NCBI RefSeq assembly: GCF_002943755.1
Contig: NZ_MQUB01000001.1
Coordinates: 2,977,305 to 3,041,304, forward strand
Reading direction: 5' to 3'
DNA from: Aureitalea marina
GTDB lineage: Bacteria; Bacteroidota; Bacteroidia; Flavobacteriales; Flavobacteriaceae
Length of the DNA stretch: 64,000 bases
Position 1 is the first letter of the stretch, and each line of letters starts with the position of its first letter. A model generated the notes under the pieces. The model ran no database searches. It saw only the letters and a list, made by a program, of their open reading frames with translations, and had not been told where the DNA came from. Below, piece by piece: positions 45,912 to 55,704 of the stretch. A program made the position numbers and the translations under genes.

Positions 45912-46469
45912 ATGAAACCTTACATCTCTCTATTGCTCAGCCTGTTCACGACCTCAACTATTGTTGCCCAAAACAATCGCAATACGGTAGAACAGATTGG
46001 TCAGAACAATTACTCCGTAGTTGTACAACAAGGATTGGAGAACAAATCAATTGTCAGGCAACAGGGGCAGCAAAACGTCTCCAATGTTCTGCAGTTACAA
46101 TCTATTGGATCTTATTCTCGTGTCGAGCAAGAGGGAAGTGGTAATAACTCCTTGGTTATTCAAGAGGCAGACCTTTTAAGCCGGTCCATCGTCAGGCAGG
46201 AAGGACAGTCCAACATTTCTGTTGTACGGCAGCTGGCCGGAAGTAGCAACCTATCCGAGGTAATACAGAGAGGTGCTAATAACAACTCTGATGTTTTACA
46301 GGCACTGGGTACAGGCAATCGGTCCCTGGTCGATCAATCCGGAATGGCTAATGTTTCTACGGTGATTCAGGGGTCGCTTACAGCCGGAAGAACCTCAAAC
46401 TTCAATCGCAGTCAAGTGATACAACGAGGAAGTGGTAACACCTCTATGGTTACCCAGTTTGATCAGTAA
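45912..46469 (+). CDS. Curlin-repeat protein (curli-like amyloid subunit)
   Basis: 185 residues with signal peptide (MKPYISLLLSLFTTSTIVAQ). The rest is about a dozen imperfect 11-residue repeats of the form (N/S)xxVxQxGxxN: NTVEQIGQNN, YSVVVQQGLEN, KSIVRQQGQQN, YSRVEQEGSGN, LSEVIQRGANN, RSLVDQSGMAN, RSQVIQRGSGN. The Q and N spacing is that of CsgA/CsgB curlin repeats that stack into extracellular amyloid. It is shorter in repeat number per unit than known flavobacterial curli operons. No csgE, csgF or csgG gene is nearby, so secretion must depend on genes elsewhere. It may act as a surface or biofilm component. Confidence 0.85.
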   Translation: MKPYISLLLSLFTTSTIVAQNNRNTVEQIGQNNYSVVVQQGLENKSIVRQQGQQNVSNVLQLQSIGSYSRVEQEGSGNNSLVIQEADLLSRSIVRQEGQSNISVVRQLAGSSNLSEVIQRGANNNSDVLQALGTGNRSLVDQSGMANVSTVIQGSLTAGRTSNFNRSQVIQRGSGNTSMVTQFDQ

Positions 46470-46548
46470 TTAAAGATCCTCAATTTTAAGTAATAGGTGA
46501 TTCTCACTTTAGGGAATAAAAAATAGTACCTTTAAGTACACTGATTAC

Positions 46549-46572
46549 CATGACTTTAAAGTAAAAGTCATG
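46549..46572 (+). promoter_or_regulatory. Perfect inverted repeat over the start codon at 46570
   Basis: CATGACTTT and AAAGTCATG (9-bp arms, 6-nt gap AAAGTA). The right arm ends at the ATG of the following gene, so the RNA could fold over the start codon, or a dimeric regulator could bind the DNA. An upstream ATG in the left arm leads to a stop after four codons. Confidence 0.55.
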
Positions 46573-47127
46573 AAATTACCAACTCGTATCTATTCAGGCC
46601 TTGTGGTCCTGATCTGCTTCTCTTTTATATCCTGAAGTACATCGGAGGGTGGCCGTGCCCCAATGCTCAAACACGTAGTGGCAGCCATTGGCCCCAATTG
46701 TACCGACAATATCAATTATGAGGACGACGATGGCAATGTTTATGCCTATCGGGCGGACAATATCTTTGGAGTAGTTTCCATTCAGGTAGGTGGGCATAGC
46801 ACCCCGGACGAATCAACAGATCCTGGAGTGAATCTCTATGGTGCGAATCCTGTTTTTGGACTTCCAGATACCGGTACCTACAGCGTAACTGATGGATCAT
46901 TGGAACCTGGGACCGGCTATGTGTTCTACATAGATGGAACCAATGAATACATTAGCACGAGAAACAATCAAGGTAAACCCATCCGTATCGATCAGCTCAC
47001 CCTAACGCCGGAGGGTGAGGTGTCTCAGTTCACTGTTACCTTCTCCAATTTAGAATTGGCCAATAATTCCGATCCTGACGACAAGATCTGTGTCAATGCA
47101 TTCCAATTGTCATTTTCAGCAAATTGA
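46570..47127 (+). pseudogene. Lipoprotein gene with in-frame TGA at the lipobox cysteine
   Basis: Reading from the ATG at 46570 gives MKLPTRIYSGLVVLICFSFI-S, then TGA at 46633-46635, then STSEGGRAPMLK in the same frame through to the TAA at 47125-47127. Codon 22 is where the lipobox cysteine (TGC/TGT) of this otherwise perfect lipoprotein signal should be, so a one-base change created the stop. The mature part of about 160 residues (DNINYEDDDGNVYAYRADN, PDTGTYSVTDGS, DQLTLTPEGEVSQFTVTF) is a beta-rich secreted domain without recognised family. It may be a recent pseudogene or a base-call error. A cytosolic start at 46663 would have no signal. Confidence 0.7.
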
Positions 47128-47171
47128 TCCCATAGAGGAGATTTAATTCCTCTTCATGGAGGCAAATTTTT

Positions 47172-47213
47172 AAGCCCGAGCGATCCCCTTTAAGAAGATC
47201 GCTCTGGCTTTTT
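47172..47213 (+). terminator. Rho-independent terminator
   Basis: AAGCCCGAGCGATC pairs with GATCGCTCTGGCTT (one mismatch), followed by five Ts, 45 bp behind the lipoprotein frame. Confidence 0.8.
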
Positions 47214-47401
47214 GTTTAATGGTAAGGAAGGTCTTCCGTATTTTTACTCACTTTGTTAAACTTTTAAAGTATATGCATAAACAAAACAAAAATTCTAGTG
47301 TTTTTTATCGATTAATTACTAAAAATGACGATTTAGTGAGAATAATTTATAGCTTTATGAAAGCCTTAACAATTTTAATCATTAACGTAAAATCAACGCA
47401 C

Positions 47402-50400
47402 ATGAAACACTTTGATTTTCGCGGGACCATGCTTCTAATGGTCTTCGCACTTACTCTCACCATGTCCTATGCTCAGGACGACCAACCCAAACCAATACCT
47501 AGTTTAAAGGTATTTCCTCAAGACCAACTGAAAGCTGCGTCGGCCGCAAATCAACTTTTTGCCGAACAGTTCAAAATGGCTGGAGAGAATCAGATGATAG
47601 CTGCTGGTCAAACCATCGATGAGCAAGGATTCGTTCACCAAAGATTCCAGCAGTATTACAATGGGATTGAGGTAGAGTTCGCACAATCCGTGCTACACAC
47701 TAAAGACGGCATGGTCCAATCCATGTCCAACAATGTGTATCGCCTGGCCGATATCCAGGTAACTGCTTCACTTAATGCTCAGGCTGCACTAAACAGGGCA
47801 ACTGCATTTGTTGGTGCGAGCAAATATCTCTGGGAAGATTCCAAAGAAGCAGAATTAGCGGAGTACCGTCAGCCTCAGGGCGAATTGGTCATCCTTCCTC
47901 CATTGAAGGAAGTAAGCGACCAGGCTCGACTTGCGTACAAATTTGACATTTATGCCACTAATCCCGTTTACAGGGCCGATGTCTATGTGGATGCCATAAA
48001 CGGAAATGTCCTGTTTGAGAACAAGCGAATTCACCATGCCAATACACCGGCCACAGGTGTAAGTCTTTACAATGGTACGGTTAGCTTTACTGCGGACAGC
48101 TTTAGCGGATCATATCGCCTGAGACAAACCGCGGACGGCAACGGTATTCAGACCTTCGACATGAACAATGGTACCAATTACAACAATGCCAGCGACATTA
48201 CCAGCAATGATACCTCCTTTCCGTCAGCGACTGCCACTGGGGTTCAGGCCCACTGGGGTGCCGAGCAGACCCACAAGTACTTTATGCAGCGTCACGGCCG
48301 TAATTCCTATAATGGAGCCGGAGCTGTAATTCGTTCCTATGTGAGCTATGCCAATAATTATGTAAACGCGTTCTGGGATGGATCCAGGATGACTTACGGA
48401 GATGGAGATGGTGTCAACTATGGTCCTCTTGTTTCTCTGGATATTGTTGGTCACGAGATCGCCCATGGTGTGACCGAATATGCTGCTAACCTGGTGTACA
48501 GTTATCAGTCTGGTGCTCTTAATGAGTCCTTCTCTGATATTTTTGGCGAGTCTATCGAGCATTTCGCCCTTGGCAATAACGACTGGCTTATGGGAGACAA
48601 TATCGGCGCCGGTGGAAGCGGTGGAGCTATCCGTTCTATGAGCAATCCAAATCAATTTGGTGATCCGGACACTTACCTGGGAACCAATTGGTATTCAGGT
48701 TCCGGTGATAACGGTGGTGTCCATATCAATTCTGGGGTACAGAATTTCTGGTTTTATCTACTGTCAGTAGGAGGTACAGGTACCAATGACATCGGGAATG
48801 CTTACGATGTAACTTCCATTGGTATTGATGCTGCAGCGGCAATAGCCTATCGCAATCTGGCTGTATATCTAACCACAAATTCACAGTATAGTGATGCCCG
48901 TGCAGGTGCAATCCAATCTGCTATCGACCTATATGGGGCCGGAAGTCAGGAGGAGATCTCTGTAACTAATGCCTGGTATGCGGTAGGTGTTGGCCTTCCT
49001 TATGGTGGAACTCCTCCTCCGGTCGACTGTGTGACTGGAGACGTCTACCTGTCCATTACCCTGGATAACTATCCTGAAGAAACGGCCTGGACCCTAAAAG
49101 ATAGCTCAGGTACTACAATCGCATCCGATAGTTATTCTACGGCTAATCCTGATGGCTCTACAGTCAATGAAACTTTCAGTGGACTGGCTGCTGGCGACTA
49201 TACGTTCACAATTACCGATGCTTATGGAGATGGGATCTGCTGTGCCTATGGTAGTGGTTCTTATACTTTATCTAGTGATGCAGGCGTGATCTTTACCGGT
49301 GGAAGTTTCGGAAGCTCAGAATCCCGGGACTTCTGTGTAGAGGACGACGGTGGCCCCGGGCCAGATACCGAGGCTCCAACCACACCGACCAATCTAACAG
49401 CTAGTGATATTACTGAGACTACGGCAACTTTGAGTTGGAATGCTTCCACAGACAATGTCGGGGTAACAGGATACGAAGTGTTACAAGGAGCAAATAGCTT
49501 AGGTACGGTTACTGGAACTACGGCCAATATTACTGGTCTGACAGCCAATACCTCTTACGCCTTCAACGTCCGCGCTTTTGATGCCGCAGGAAATAACTCT
49601 GGAAATGCCTCAGTCAACTTTACTACCCTTGGTGGTGGCAGCGGGTCTGTCGTGATCAACGAAGGTTATTTCGAGTCTGGCTGGAATGGTTGGATAGACG
49701 GCGGAAGTGATTCCCGCAGAATGTCTACTTCCCGTTCCTATGAGGGTAACTATTCTATTCGCATCAGAGATAACACTAATTCCTCGACCATGACCCTTAA
49801 CAATGTGGATCTGAGAGGATATAGTTCAGTCGATGTAGAGTTCTATTTCTATGCTTACAGCATGGAGAACAATGAGGATTTCTGGTTGCAATTCTATAAC
49901 GGTAGTAGCTGGCAAACAGTTGCCTCCTGGGCTCGAGGAACCAATTTCGATAACAACACCTTTTATTCGACCACAGTTAACATACCGGCTTCGAGTTACA
50001 ACTTTGCAGCCAACTCCGGTTTCCGATTCCGTTGTGATGCCAGTGGAAATGGAGATCATATTTATATTGATGCGGTTACCATTACGGCAAATAGCGGCGC
50101 CGGTGTTGGACAAGGTTTGCTAGTGGATCTTGGTTCCATCCAAGGCTTTGGTGGAGAATCCGATGGATTTAATATCGAAGAAGATTTCTTGATCTATCCG
50201 AATCCCGCCAGTGATGTGATCACGGTTCGCATGTTAGAACAGACAGGAGACGAAACCTATCGTATCCTCAACCTACTAGGGCAAGTAGTTAGACAAGGCA
50301 CCTTGTCTCAACAGATCAATGTAGCCGATCTTCCATCCGGTATGTATGTCATGGAGATCGACGAAGGAGAAGAGACCGTTGTACAGAAATTTACCAAGCA

Positions 50401-50404
50401 ATAG
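47402..50404 (+). CDS. Secreted M4 (thermolysin-like) metalloprotease with FN3 and T9SS tail
   Basis: 1000 residues from the ATG at 47402 (signal [16 protein letters not shown]); the frame stays open 183 bp upstream but without recognisable sequence. Order: FTP/PepSY propeptide (residues ~30-220); M4 catalytic domain with HEIAH near residue 351 and the third zinc ligand in [13 protein letters not shown] near 375; [15 protein letters not shown] in the C-terminal M4 domain; a Gly/Asp-rich domain with [15 protein letters not shown]; fibronectin III at ~658-743; a carbohydrate/MAM-like beta-sandwich with [12 protein letters not shown]; and a T9SS sorting tail from ~930 ([13 protein letters not shown]). 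It should be a secreted endopeptidase for nutrient proteins. Terminator at 50426-50457. Confidence 0.93.
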   Translation: MKHFDFRGTMLLMVFALTLTMSYAQDDQPKPIPSLKVFPQDQLKAASAANQLFAEQFKMAGENQMIAAGQTIDEQGFVHQRFQQYYNGIEVEFAQSVLHTKDGMVQSMSNNVYRLADIQVTASLNAQAALNRATAFVGASKYLWEDSKEAELAEYRQPQGELVILPPLKEVSDQARLAYKFDIYATNPVYRADVYVDAINGNVLFENKRIHHANTPATGVSLYNGTVSFTADSFSGSYRLRQTADGNGIQTFDMNNGTNYNNASDITSNDTSFPSATATGVQAHWGAEQTHKYFMQRHGRNSYNGAGAVIRSYVSYANNYVNAFWDGSRMTYGDGDGVNYGPLVSLDIVGHEIAHGVTEYAANLVYSYQSGALNESFSDIFGESIEHFALGNNDWLMGDNIGAGGSGGAIRSMSNPNQFGDPDTYLGTNWYSGSGDNGGVHINSGVQNFWFYLLSVGGTGTNDIGNAYDVTSIGIDAAAAIAYRNLAVYLTTNSQYSDARAGAIQSAIDLYGAGSQEEISVTNAWYAVGVGLPYGGTPPPVDCVTGDVYLSITLDNYPEETAWTLKDSSGTTIASDSYSTANPDGSTVNETFSGLAAGDYTFTITDAYGDGICCAYGSGSYTLSSDAGVIFTGGSFGSSESRDFCVEDDGGPGPDTEAPTTPTNLTASDITETTATLSWNASTDNVGVTGYEVLQGANSLGTVTGTTANITGLTANTSYAFNVRAFDAAGNNSGNASVNFTTLGGGSGSVVINEGYFESGWNGWIDGGSDSRRMSTSRSYEGNYSIRIRDNTNSSTMTLNNVDLRGYSSVDVEFYFYAYSMENNEDFWLQFYNGSSWQTVASWARGTNFDNNTFYSTTVNIPASSYNFAANSGFRFRCDASGNGDHIYIDAVTITANSGAGVGQGLLVDLGSIQGFGGESDGFNIEEDFLIYPNPASDVITVRMLEQTGDETYRILNLLGQVVRQGTLSQQINVADLPSGMYVMEIDEGEETVVQKFTKQ

Positions 50405-50425
50405 GTTTTAATTCAATCACTAACC

Positions 50426-50457
50426 AAAAAAACCCGGGAGTTGCTCCCGGGTTTTTT
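50426..50457 (+). terminator. Rho-independent terminator after the M4 protease
   Basis: AAAAACCCGGGAG stem, TTG loop, CTCCCGGGTTTTT stem; A- and T-runs make it usable in both directions. Confidence 0.92.
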
Positions 50458-50492
50458 ATGTTTGAGTGTAATCTTCGATAGGATATTCTCAA

Positions 50493-51020
50493 TTATTGAT
50501 TTCTGATCGCATCGTAGTAACTCTTCTCAAAATTGGCTTCTAGTTTTTTGATAAGAATCAGGTTCTTATTGTTAGCTGCGGGCATCATAGAACCTACTTC
50601 CAGTTCTTTCCGTTTGATCTCCATCATTTCCTTGTTCTTTTCCAAAAAGGCAATGGTGGCATCCACGTAAGCGTTCCAAGCCATCACATCATTGGTCTTT
50701 TTAGAGGCCTTCATATAAGGAACTGCCTTGGCATTTACTCCCGCCAGTGCGTACATCTGACCGACGTGAAAATTCATGACAGACAGCTGTCCATCGTCCA
50801 GGTCCTGATGTAGGCCTAAATATTCGACGATCAGGTCGGCGGCGAGTTCAAATTGCTCTTCATTGGCAAAGGTGCGCCAACCTCCCTGCATGTCCTGATC
50901 AAAGGCTTCGAAGTCCAGAGACATCAATCGCTGACGTTCTTCTTTGGATAAGGAGTTTTGAGCTAAAGAAGTTGCAGATTGGAAGAATAATGTAGTTAGG
51001 ATTAAGAAGAGGATCCGCAT
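50493..51020 (-). CDS. Exported helical protein, TPR-like, unknown
   Basis: 175 residues with a signal peptide (MRILFLILTTLFFQSATSLAQ). The rest is alpha-helical: DLIVEYLGLHQDLDDGQLSV, MNFHVGQMYALAGVNAKAVP and YVDATIAFLEKNKEMMEIKR look like degenerate TPR helices. No catalytic residues or cysteines stand out. Probably a periplasmic binding or scaffold protein. Convergent with the M4 protease gene and divergent from the DsrE-like gene. No family recognised. Confidence 0.65.
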   Translation of the reverse strand: MRILFLILTTLFFQSATSLAQNSLSKEERQRLMSLDFEAFDQDMQGGWRTFANEEQFELAADLIVEYLGLHQDLDDGQLSVMNFHVGQMYALAGVNAKAVPYMKASKKTNDVMAWNAYVDATIAFLEKNKEMMEIKRKELEVGSMMPAANNKNLILIKKLEANFEKSYYDAIRNQ

Positions 51021-51140
51021 GTTGATAGGAATTAGTTTTAATTATTAGTGTCCGGGTTTTGCCCGTTCGTTACAAGTTTGGTCTATTGCATTGGGGTTTT
51101 AACAGTAACAGTTTTGTAACTTTATGAAAATCAGCTAACC

Positions 51141-51713
51141 ATGAAACACTTTTTTATTTTGCTTGTGCTGTTTGTCTCCTGGGTGAACGCACAAGATAAC
51201 GACTCTATTCCTGCACATATTTTAGAGAAGATAACCTACCCGGTTTTGGACATGCATCCTTACATGGGTGTGATGGATATGGAATTCTCGGCCATGAAGT
51301 ACGATCCTCAACTGGATTACAGAATTGCTTTCGATCTGTACGATGAAAGTAAAGACTCCACCCAAGTTAACGCGACCCTGGTTGAGGTGGGACGAATCTA
51401 TAATTTGCATCGGGCCAACGGAGTTCCAAAAGAAAAATTAAAGCTGGTTGCCGTTATTCATGGGATGACCACAAACGCCATCTTGACGGACGCAGCCTAT
51501 CAGGATAAATACGGTCTGCCCAATCCCAACATTCCGGTAATGAAAGCCCTAAAGCAGGAGGGGGTTGACTTCATCGTTTGTAGTCAGGTAATGGGGTTTT
51601 TCAATATTCCAAACGAGAATATTCATCCAATTGTAGATGTAGCTATCTCGGCCAAAACGGCCTTGGTCATGTTCGACCAAATGGGTTATTCGTATATGAA
51701 TGTCAATGAGTGA
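51141..51713 (+). CDS. Exported DsrE/DsrF-like protein
   Basis: 190 residues with signal peptide (FFILLVLFVSWVNAQ). The mature part has the DsrE-like pattern: IAFDLYDESKDSTQVNATLVEVGRI-like first strand region, LKLVAVIHGMTTNAIL, and VDFIVCSQVMGFFNI with the conserved cysteine of sulfur-relay proteins. The end is VDVAISAKTALVMFDQMGYS. Related periplasmic DsrE proteins are of unknown function; sulfur carriage is inferred from the cysteine. Stand-alone gene with a TTTTGTAACTTTA-type AT-rich promoter region. Confidence 0.78.
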   Translation: MKHFFILLVLFVSWVNAQDNDSIPAHILEKITYPVLDMHPYMGVMDMEFSAMKYDPQLDYRIAFDLYDESKDSTQVNATLVEVGRIYNLHRANGVPKEKLKLVAVIHGMTTNAILTDAAYQDKYGLPNPNIPVMKALKQEGVDFIVCSQVMGFFNIPNENIHPIVDVAISAKTALVMFDQMGYSYMNVNE

Positions 51714-52032
51714 TTAGTGAATCCCATCTCTGGCGGACAGGGGTGAATTTTGATTTCGATTTAAGGCAACTGTGCAGGATGGAACTTTAATTGATCAGTT
51801 CAACTGAATACTTTTCTCGAATTCAGACGGGGTGATTCAAGAATGATCATTAGCATGTCATTTAGCGCTTGTTAGATGAAATGGAAAAATCTAGATTGCA
51901 CCCGGACGGGGCTTGGGGCCCCAAGGACAGATTAGGTGAAGTGTGAAGGGTTAAGAGTGAAGGGATTTCATATCTAGATCTTCTATTTGGTCTTTATACG
52001 ATAATTGAAAAACATATTTTTCACCTCACACC
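51714..52032. repeat. Non-coding region with GGGG/CCCC element copy 3 and short repeats
   Basis: TTGCACCCGGACGGGG then GCCCCAAGGACAGA at 51894-51927 matches the elements at 36388 and 39388 in the stem and in GCCCCAAGG. Following it, GTGAAGTGTGAAGGG and AGAGTGAAGGG at 51938-51963 are complementary to the TTCACTCTTCACGCTTCAC stretch at 16698. No gene seen. Confidence 0.5.
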
Positions 52033-53292
52033 TCAACCCGCCATCTCCTTCAAGGCGGACACGAAGTGATCCAGTTCTGCTGTGCTGGTAAAAACATTGG
52101 GGGTTATCCGGCAACCGTGAACGTTTGCATAGTCTATGGCCACGGTCCAGATATTGTGATCGGCCAGTAGACGCTTTTTCATTTCCCCTGGCTTCATCTT
52201 ATCAATGCCTACATTAGCAATGGCACAACTCCTTGCAGGGTCATCCGGAGTATTCACTATGATACCGGGGTGATCCCGAACCTGGTCGGACCAATAACGC
52301 TGCAGATATCTAAGCCGCTCTTCTTTTCGTTTTCCACCAATCATGTTGTGATAGTCTATGGCATTCTCTATGCTGAGGTCATGGTATACCGGGTGGGTTC
52401 CTGTATGGTTCAATCGGCCAATATCTCCAGCCTCCCTGGGTGATTCTGCCAGGAGCGGCCAAATTTGGTCAATATGCTGATCGCCAACATAGAGTAGACC
52501 TGTTCCCAAGGGGCAGGCAAGCCATTTGTGTAAGCTAGAACCGTAGAAGTCACACCCAAGTTCGTCCAGTTTGTATTCAAAATGGCCTACGCAATGCGCT
52601 CCATCTACCATCACCTGCACTCCCTTGCTGTGGGCCATATCACAGATCTTTTTCACAGGCAGAATGTGCCCGGTTATATTGATCATATGGCAGATCATCA
52701 GCAGACGGGTTTTCTCGGTGATCGCTTTTTCGTAAAGTCCCACGATGTCTTCATCAGATTTCGGATGGTTAGGAACCGAGACTGTATTGAGTTTTACCGA
52801 GTAGCGCTTGGAGACTTGGGCGAACATATCTTTCATAGCCCCGTAATCCTGTAAGGCGAATACAGCCTCATCACCTTCCCTCCAAGGGAAACCTTTGATG
52901 ATCATATCCAGGGATTCGGTGGTATTGCGGGTAATGACCAGGTTCTTGGAATTACAACCTGTGACCTCAGCCAGTTTGCTGGCCATCCTGGCCTTGTTCT
53001 CCCACTGAACAGTCCGCATATAATAGGAGCCTTCATAATTGACCATTTCAATGTGCTCCTGCAATTTCTTTAAGGTAGGTTGAGGGATGATGTTGTAATA
53101 TCCACTTTCCAGATTGATGTAATCCGGTTTCAATTTGTAATCGGAACGGATCTTGGCCCAGAAGTCCTCATCGGCGTAAAGCAACTTGTCATTAGCTGGT
53201 ATCTCTGCTGTCCAGTTGGGGAGATCCAGGGAAAGCAAAGGCAGGCCCGTTCCTGCCAGGGCCAGGGATCTTAAGAATTCACGCTTCTTCAT
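52033..53292 (-). CDS. Class V aminotransferase-fold protein with Tat-like signal
   Basis: 419-residue PLP-dependent enzyme of the class V aminotransferase group, similar in plan to isopenicillin-N epimerase-like proteins. PLP lysine is in FYGSSLHKWLACPLGTGLL; VMVDGAHCVGHFEYKLDELG holds the aspartate that pairs with the pyridine nitrogen; LVITRNTTESLDMIIKGF binds phosphate. The N-terminus, MKKREFLRSLALAGTGLPLL, resembles a twin-arginine signal with KR in place of RR. If real, a folded PLP enzyme is exported. Substrate unknown. It lies 68 bp downstream of the lipocalin-like gene on the same strand. Confidence 0.83.
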   Translation of the reverse strand: MKKREFLRSLALAGTGLPLLSLDLPNWTAEIPANDKLLYADEDFWAKIRSDYKLKPDYINLESGYYNIIPQPTLKKLQEHIEMVNYEGSYYMRTVQWENKARMASKLAEVTGCNSKNLVITRNTTESLDMIIKGFPWREGDEAVFALQDYGAMKDMFAQVSKRYSVKLNTVSVPNHPKSDEDIVGLYEKAITEKTRLLMICHMINITGHILPVKKICDMAHSKGVQVMVDGAHCVGHFEYKLDELGCDFYGSSLHKWLACPLGTGLLYVGDQHIDQIWPLLAESPREAGDIGRLNHTGTHPVYHDLSIENAIDYHNMIGGKRKEERLRYLQRYWSDQVRDHPGIIVNTPDDPARSCAIANVGIDKMKPGEMKKRLLADHNIWTVAIDYANVHGCRITPNVFTSTAELDHFVSALKEMAG

Positions 53293-53360
53293 GGTCGGAT
53301 TGTTTGTTTTAAATATAACAAAAGCAACCCGAAGGTTGCTTTCTATTTATGAATTCCGAC

Positions 53361-53810
53361 TTAGTCGATCTTTTTATAATTTTCCGAGAAATAACGATTT
53401 CCGTCATTGTCCATGGCGATCTGCCGGAATCGGCCTTCTTCGAATTCCAGTTCAAACCGAAAGACCGTAATGGTGTCAATAGCCTGCATCATGGGATTGG
53501 ACCCGTACTCTATCCTTTCTTCCAACCAATCATCTGCTATGGAATAGGAACCGTACCCAAACCATTCCAAGGTATCTTTGGGGTTGTACCGGGTCCACAT
53601 GACCTTGCTGTGGCTGTAGACTTTAACCTGCCTATAGCCGTGCATATTGGCAGCGGTGTCCACCACCTCGTTGTTCTCATAGAAATATTGGTCTTCTAAT
53701 TCCCAGACACCCTGTAAACGGGGATCATGAGTGGGTGTTTCATGGGTTGCCGCAGCCAGTAGAATTGCCGATACCACAACAACAAACAGAATGATGCTTA
53801 GCTTTTTCAT
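53361..53810 (-). CDS. Small exported lipocalin-like protein, unknown
   Basis: 149 residues with a signal (LSIILFVVVVSAILLAAATH). The mature part starts LQGVWELEDQYFY and continues in beta strands (YRQVKVYSHSKVMWTRYNPK, WFGYGSYSIADDWLEERIEY, TVFRFELEFEEGRFRQIAMD), similar to lipocalin-like/DUF4488 proteins of Bacteroidota. The fold is inferred from pattern only. It is upstream of the class V aminotransferase gene and could share its transcript. Confidence 0.62.
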   Translation of the reverse strand: MKKLSIILFVVVVSAILLAAATHETPTHDPRLQGVWELEDQYFYENNEVVDTAANMHGYRQVKVYSHSKVMWTRYNPKDTLEWFGYGSYSIADDWLEERIEYGSNPMMQAIDTITVFRFELEFEEGRFRQIAMDNDGNRYFSENYKKID

Positions 53811-53990
53811 GGTCAGGTGGTGTTTAGAATTGTACCAGTTAAGTTAGTGAAAATAAACGTAGGTTCCTCGTTATTAGGGAGTAGGACGCGTATTATCTTA
53901 CAGTAGGAGTGTATAGTAACGTTTTAATAACTCCTAAATCTTGCCCTCAGAGATAGAAAGGTTTTGATTCGTAAGTTAAATTTTGACTGA

Positions 53991-55529
53991 ATGAGACCAG
54001 CATATACCATGATGATCGCAATAACTCTTGTCTTTACCGCTTGTAAGGATGAGGGCCGATCAAGATCAGAGGATAAGCAAATCGTTTCCGAGAAGGTGAC
54101 CGGTGAATCACTCTCACGGATATACTGCGCCTCCTGCCATCAATACCCTCCACCATCGACACTGGACAAGGAGACCTGGGAAGAATTCATGCTTCCCAGA
54201 ATGGGCTATATGTTTGGGATCTATAACTCGCAGGAGGAGAGAGAGGCCCTTTTCGAGAAGAACGAAGGTGGAGAAATTGTGCGAAGAAGCAACTTGTTTC
54301 CTGCCCAACGAACCATCGACAGCCTCGATTGGGAAATGATAGTCGATTACTATCTGAAGAATGCACCTCTGGAACTTGCGGAACCTGACAAACTGCCGAT
54401 CGCCATGGACCTTGATCGATTCGAGCTGATCGTTCCAAGCCAGAAGGTACGGGTGCCCAGTTCCACTATGGCCAATTTTGCACCCGATGGTTCAATTTAT
54501 CTCGGGGATGCCATGACCGGGAGCTTCTCGGTGTTTAGTTCCGATCTTCAATTACGTTCTACCGGTAACGTACAGGAAGGTGCAGTAAGCCTCTTCGACG
54601 ATGGCGAAAGATTTTGGTTAACGGTTATGGGTAGCTTTTCGCCCACAGATGCTCCAAGAGGTCTTATCGCGACGCTGCCTAAGACGACAGGGGAGAATGC
54701 ATCTGTCCCGATCACAGAGCTCCAGCGTCCCGTCCACAGTAGTTTCGGGGACATGGATGGTGATGGTGACCAAGATGTTGTAGTAGCTGAGTTTGGCAAA
54801 TGGACCGGTGCCCTTTCCTTACATCTCATGGAAGACGGGGAATACCGAAAGGTCGTTCTCCACAACACACCAGGTGCAATAAAGAGTTACATAAAGGATA
54901 TGAATGGGGATGGCAAACTAGATATAGTCGCACTTTTTGCGCAAGGATCGGAGGGAATAGACATCTTTTACAACGATGGCCGGGCAAATTTTCGAAGGGA
55001 GCGTGTATTGGAATTCAGTCCCTCCATGGGAAGCAGCTTTATGAACCTGATCGACTACAACAAGGACGGTTACCCTGATATAGTCTTCACAGCGGGGGAC
55101 AATGCAGATTACAAACCATTGATGAAACCCTGGCATGGGGTCTATATTTTCATCAATGATGGCCAGAACAATTTTCGGCAGGAGGTTTTCCTGCATCTCA
55201 ACGGGGCTTACAATGCAGTTGTAGAGGATTTTGACCTGGACGGGGACACGGATATTGCGGCCATCTCCTTCTTTCCGGATTGGGTGAACACTCCGGAGGA
55301 GGGTTTTGTGTACTTCGAGAACGAGAAAGGTGAATTCAGTGCCTCCACCTTTGAACAGGTGAATGCAGGACGATGGGTGGTCATGGACGCTGCAGACTAT
55401 GACCAAGATGGAGACTTAGATCTTGTACTTGGCTCCTTGGCATTTGAGGTAGTGCCTAAACTGGGTTATGTTGAAAAATGGGTAGAAAAAGGCATTCCTT
55501 TCATCGTTTTAAAGAACAGATCCCGTTAA
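53991..55529 (+). CDS. VCBS/FG-GAP repeat lipoprotein with a c-type haem motif
   Basis: 512 residues. A lipoprotein-like signal ends at ITLVFTAC near residue 17. One haem-binding motif follows, RIYCASCHQYPPP near residue 45. The C-terminal ~300 residues contain FG-GAP/VCBS propeller repeats with calcium-type DxDxDG loops: DMDGDGDQDVVVAEFG, DMNGDGKLDIVALFA, DYNKDGYPDIVFTAG, DFDLDGDTDIAAISF and DYDQDGDLDLVLGSL. It should be an exported membrane-attached haem protein with a beta-propeller, perhaps for electron transfer or binding. The exact role is unknown. It is preceded by ~180 bp of divergent promoter space. Confidence 0.85.
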   Translation: MRPAYTMMIAITLVFTACKDEGRSRSEDKQIVSEKVTGESLSRIYCASCHQYPPPSTLDKETWEEFMLPRMGYMFGIYNSQEEREALFEKNEGGEIVRRSNLFPAQRTIDSLDWEMIVDYYLKNAPLELAEPDKLPIAMDLDRFELIVPSQKVRVPSSTMANFAPDGSIYLGDAMTGSFSVFSSDLQLRSTGNVQEGAVSLFDDGERFWLTVMGSFSPTDAPRGLIATLPKTTGENASVPITELQRPVHSSFGDMDGDGDQDVVVAEFGKWTGALSLHLMEDGEYRKVVLHNTPGAIKSYIKDMNGDGKLDIVALFAQGSEGIDIFYNDGRANFRRERVLEFSPSMGSSFMNLIDYNKDGYPDIVFTAGDNADYKPLMKPWHGVYIFINDGQNNFRQEVFLHLNGAYNAVVEDFDLDGDTDIAAISFFPDWVNTPEEGFVYFENEKGEFSASTFEQVNAGRWVVMDAADYDQDGDLDLVLGSLAFEVVPKLGYVEKWVEKGIPFIVLKNRSR

Positions 55530-55704
55530 ATGCTGTTTAGAAGGCTTCTAAATAAATTGATCGATGATCTGTCGTTACAGCTTTTGAATTCTTTGGCACA
55601 CCCCTTTTTAGAAATGCCGATTCAGCAGTGGCAGGCATTTATGGAATATGACTGTCGGATTTACCCTTCGTAGACTACAATACGCTGTATTACAGAATTG
55701 TAAA

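Noticed and set aside
46630..46680. Selenocysteine recoding at the TGA in the lipoprotein frame
   Set aside because: No convincing SECIS-like stem with an apical loop was seen just downstream, and selenoprotein genes are not expected at a lipobox; mutation or error is simpler.
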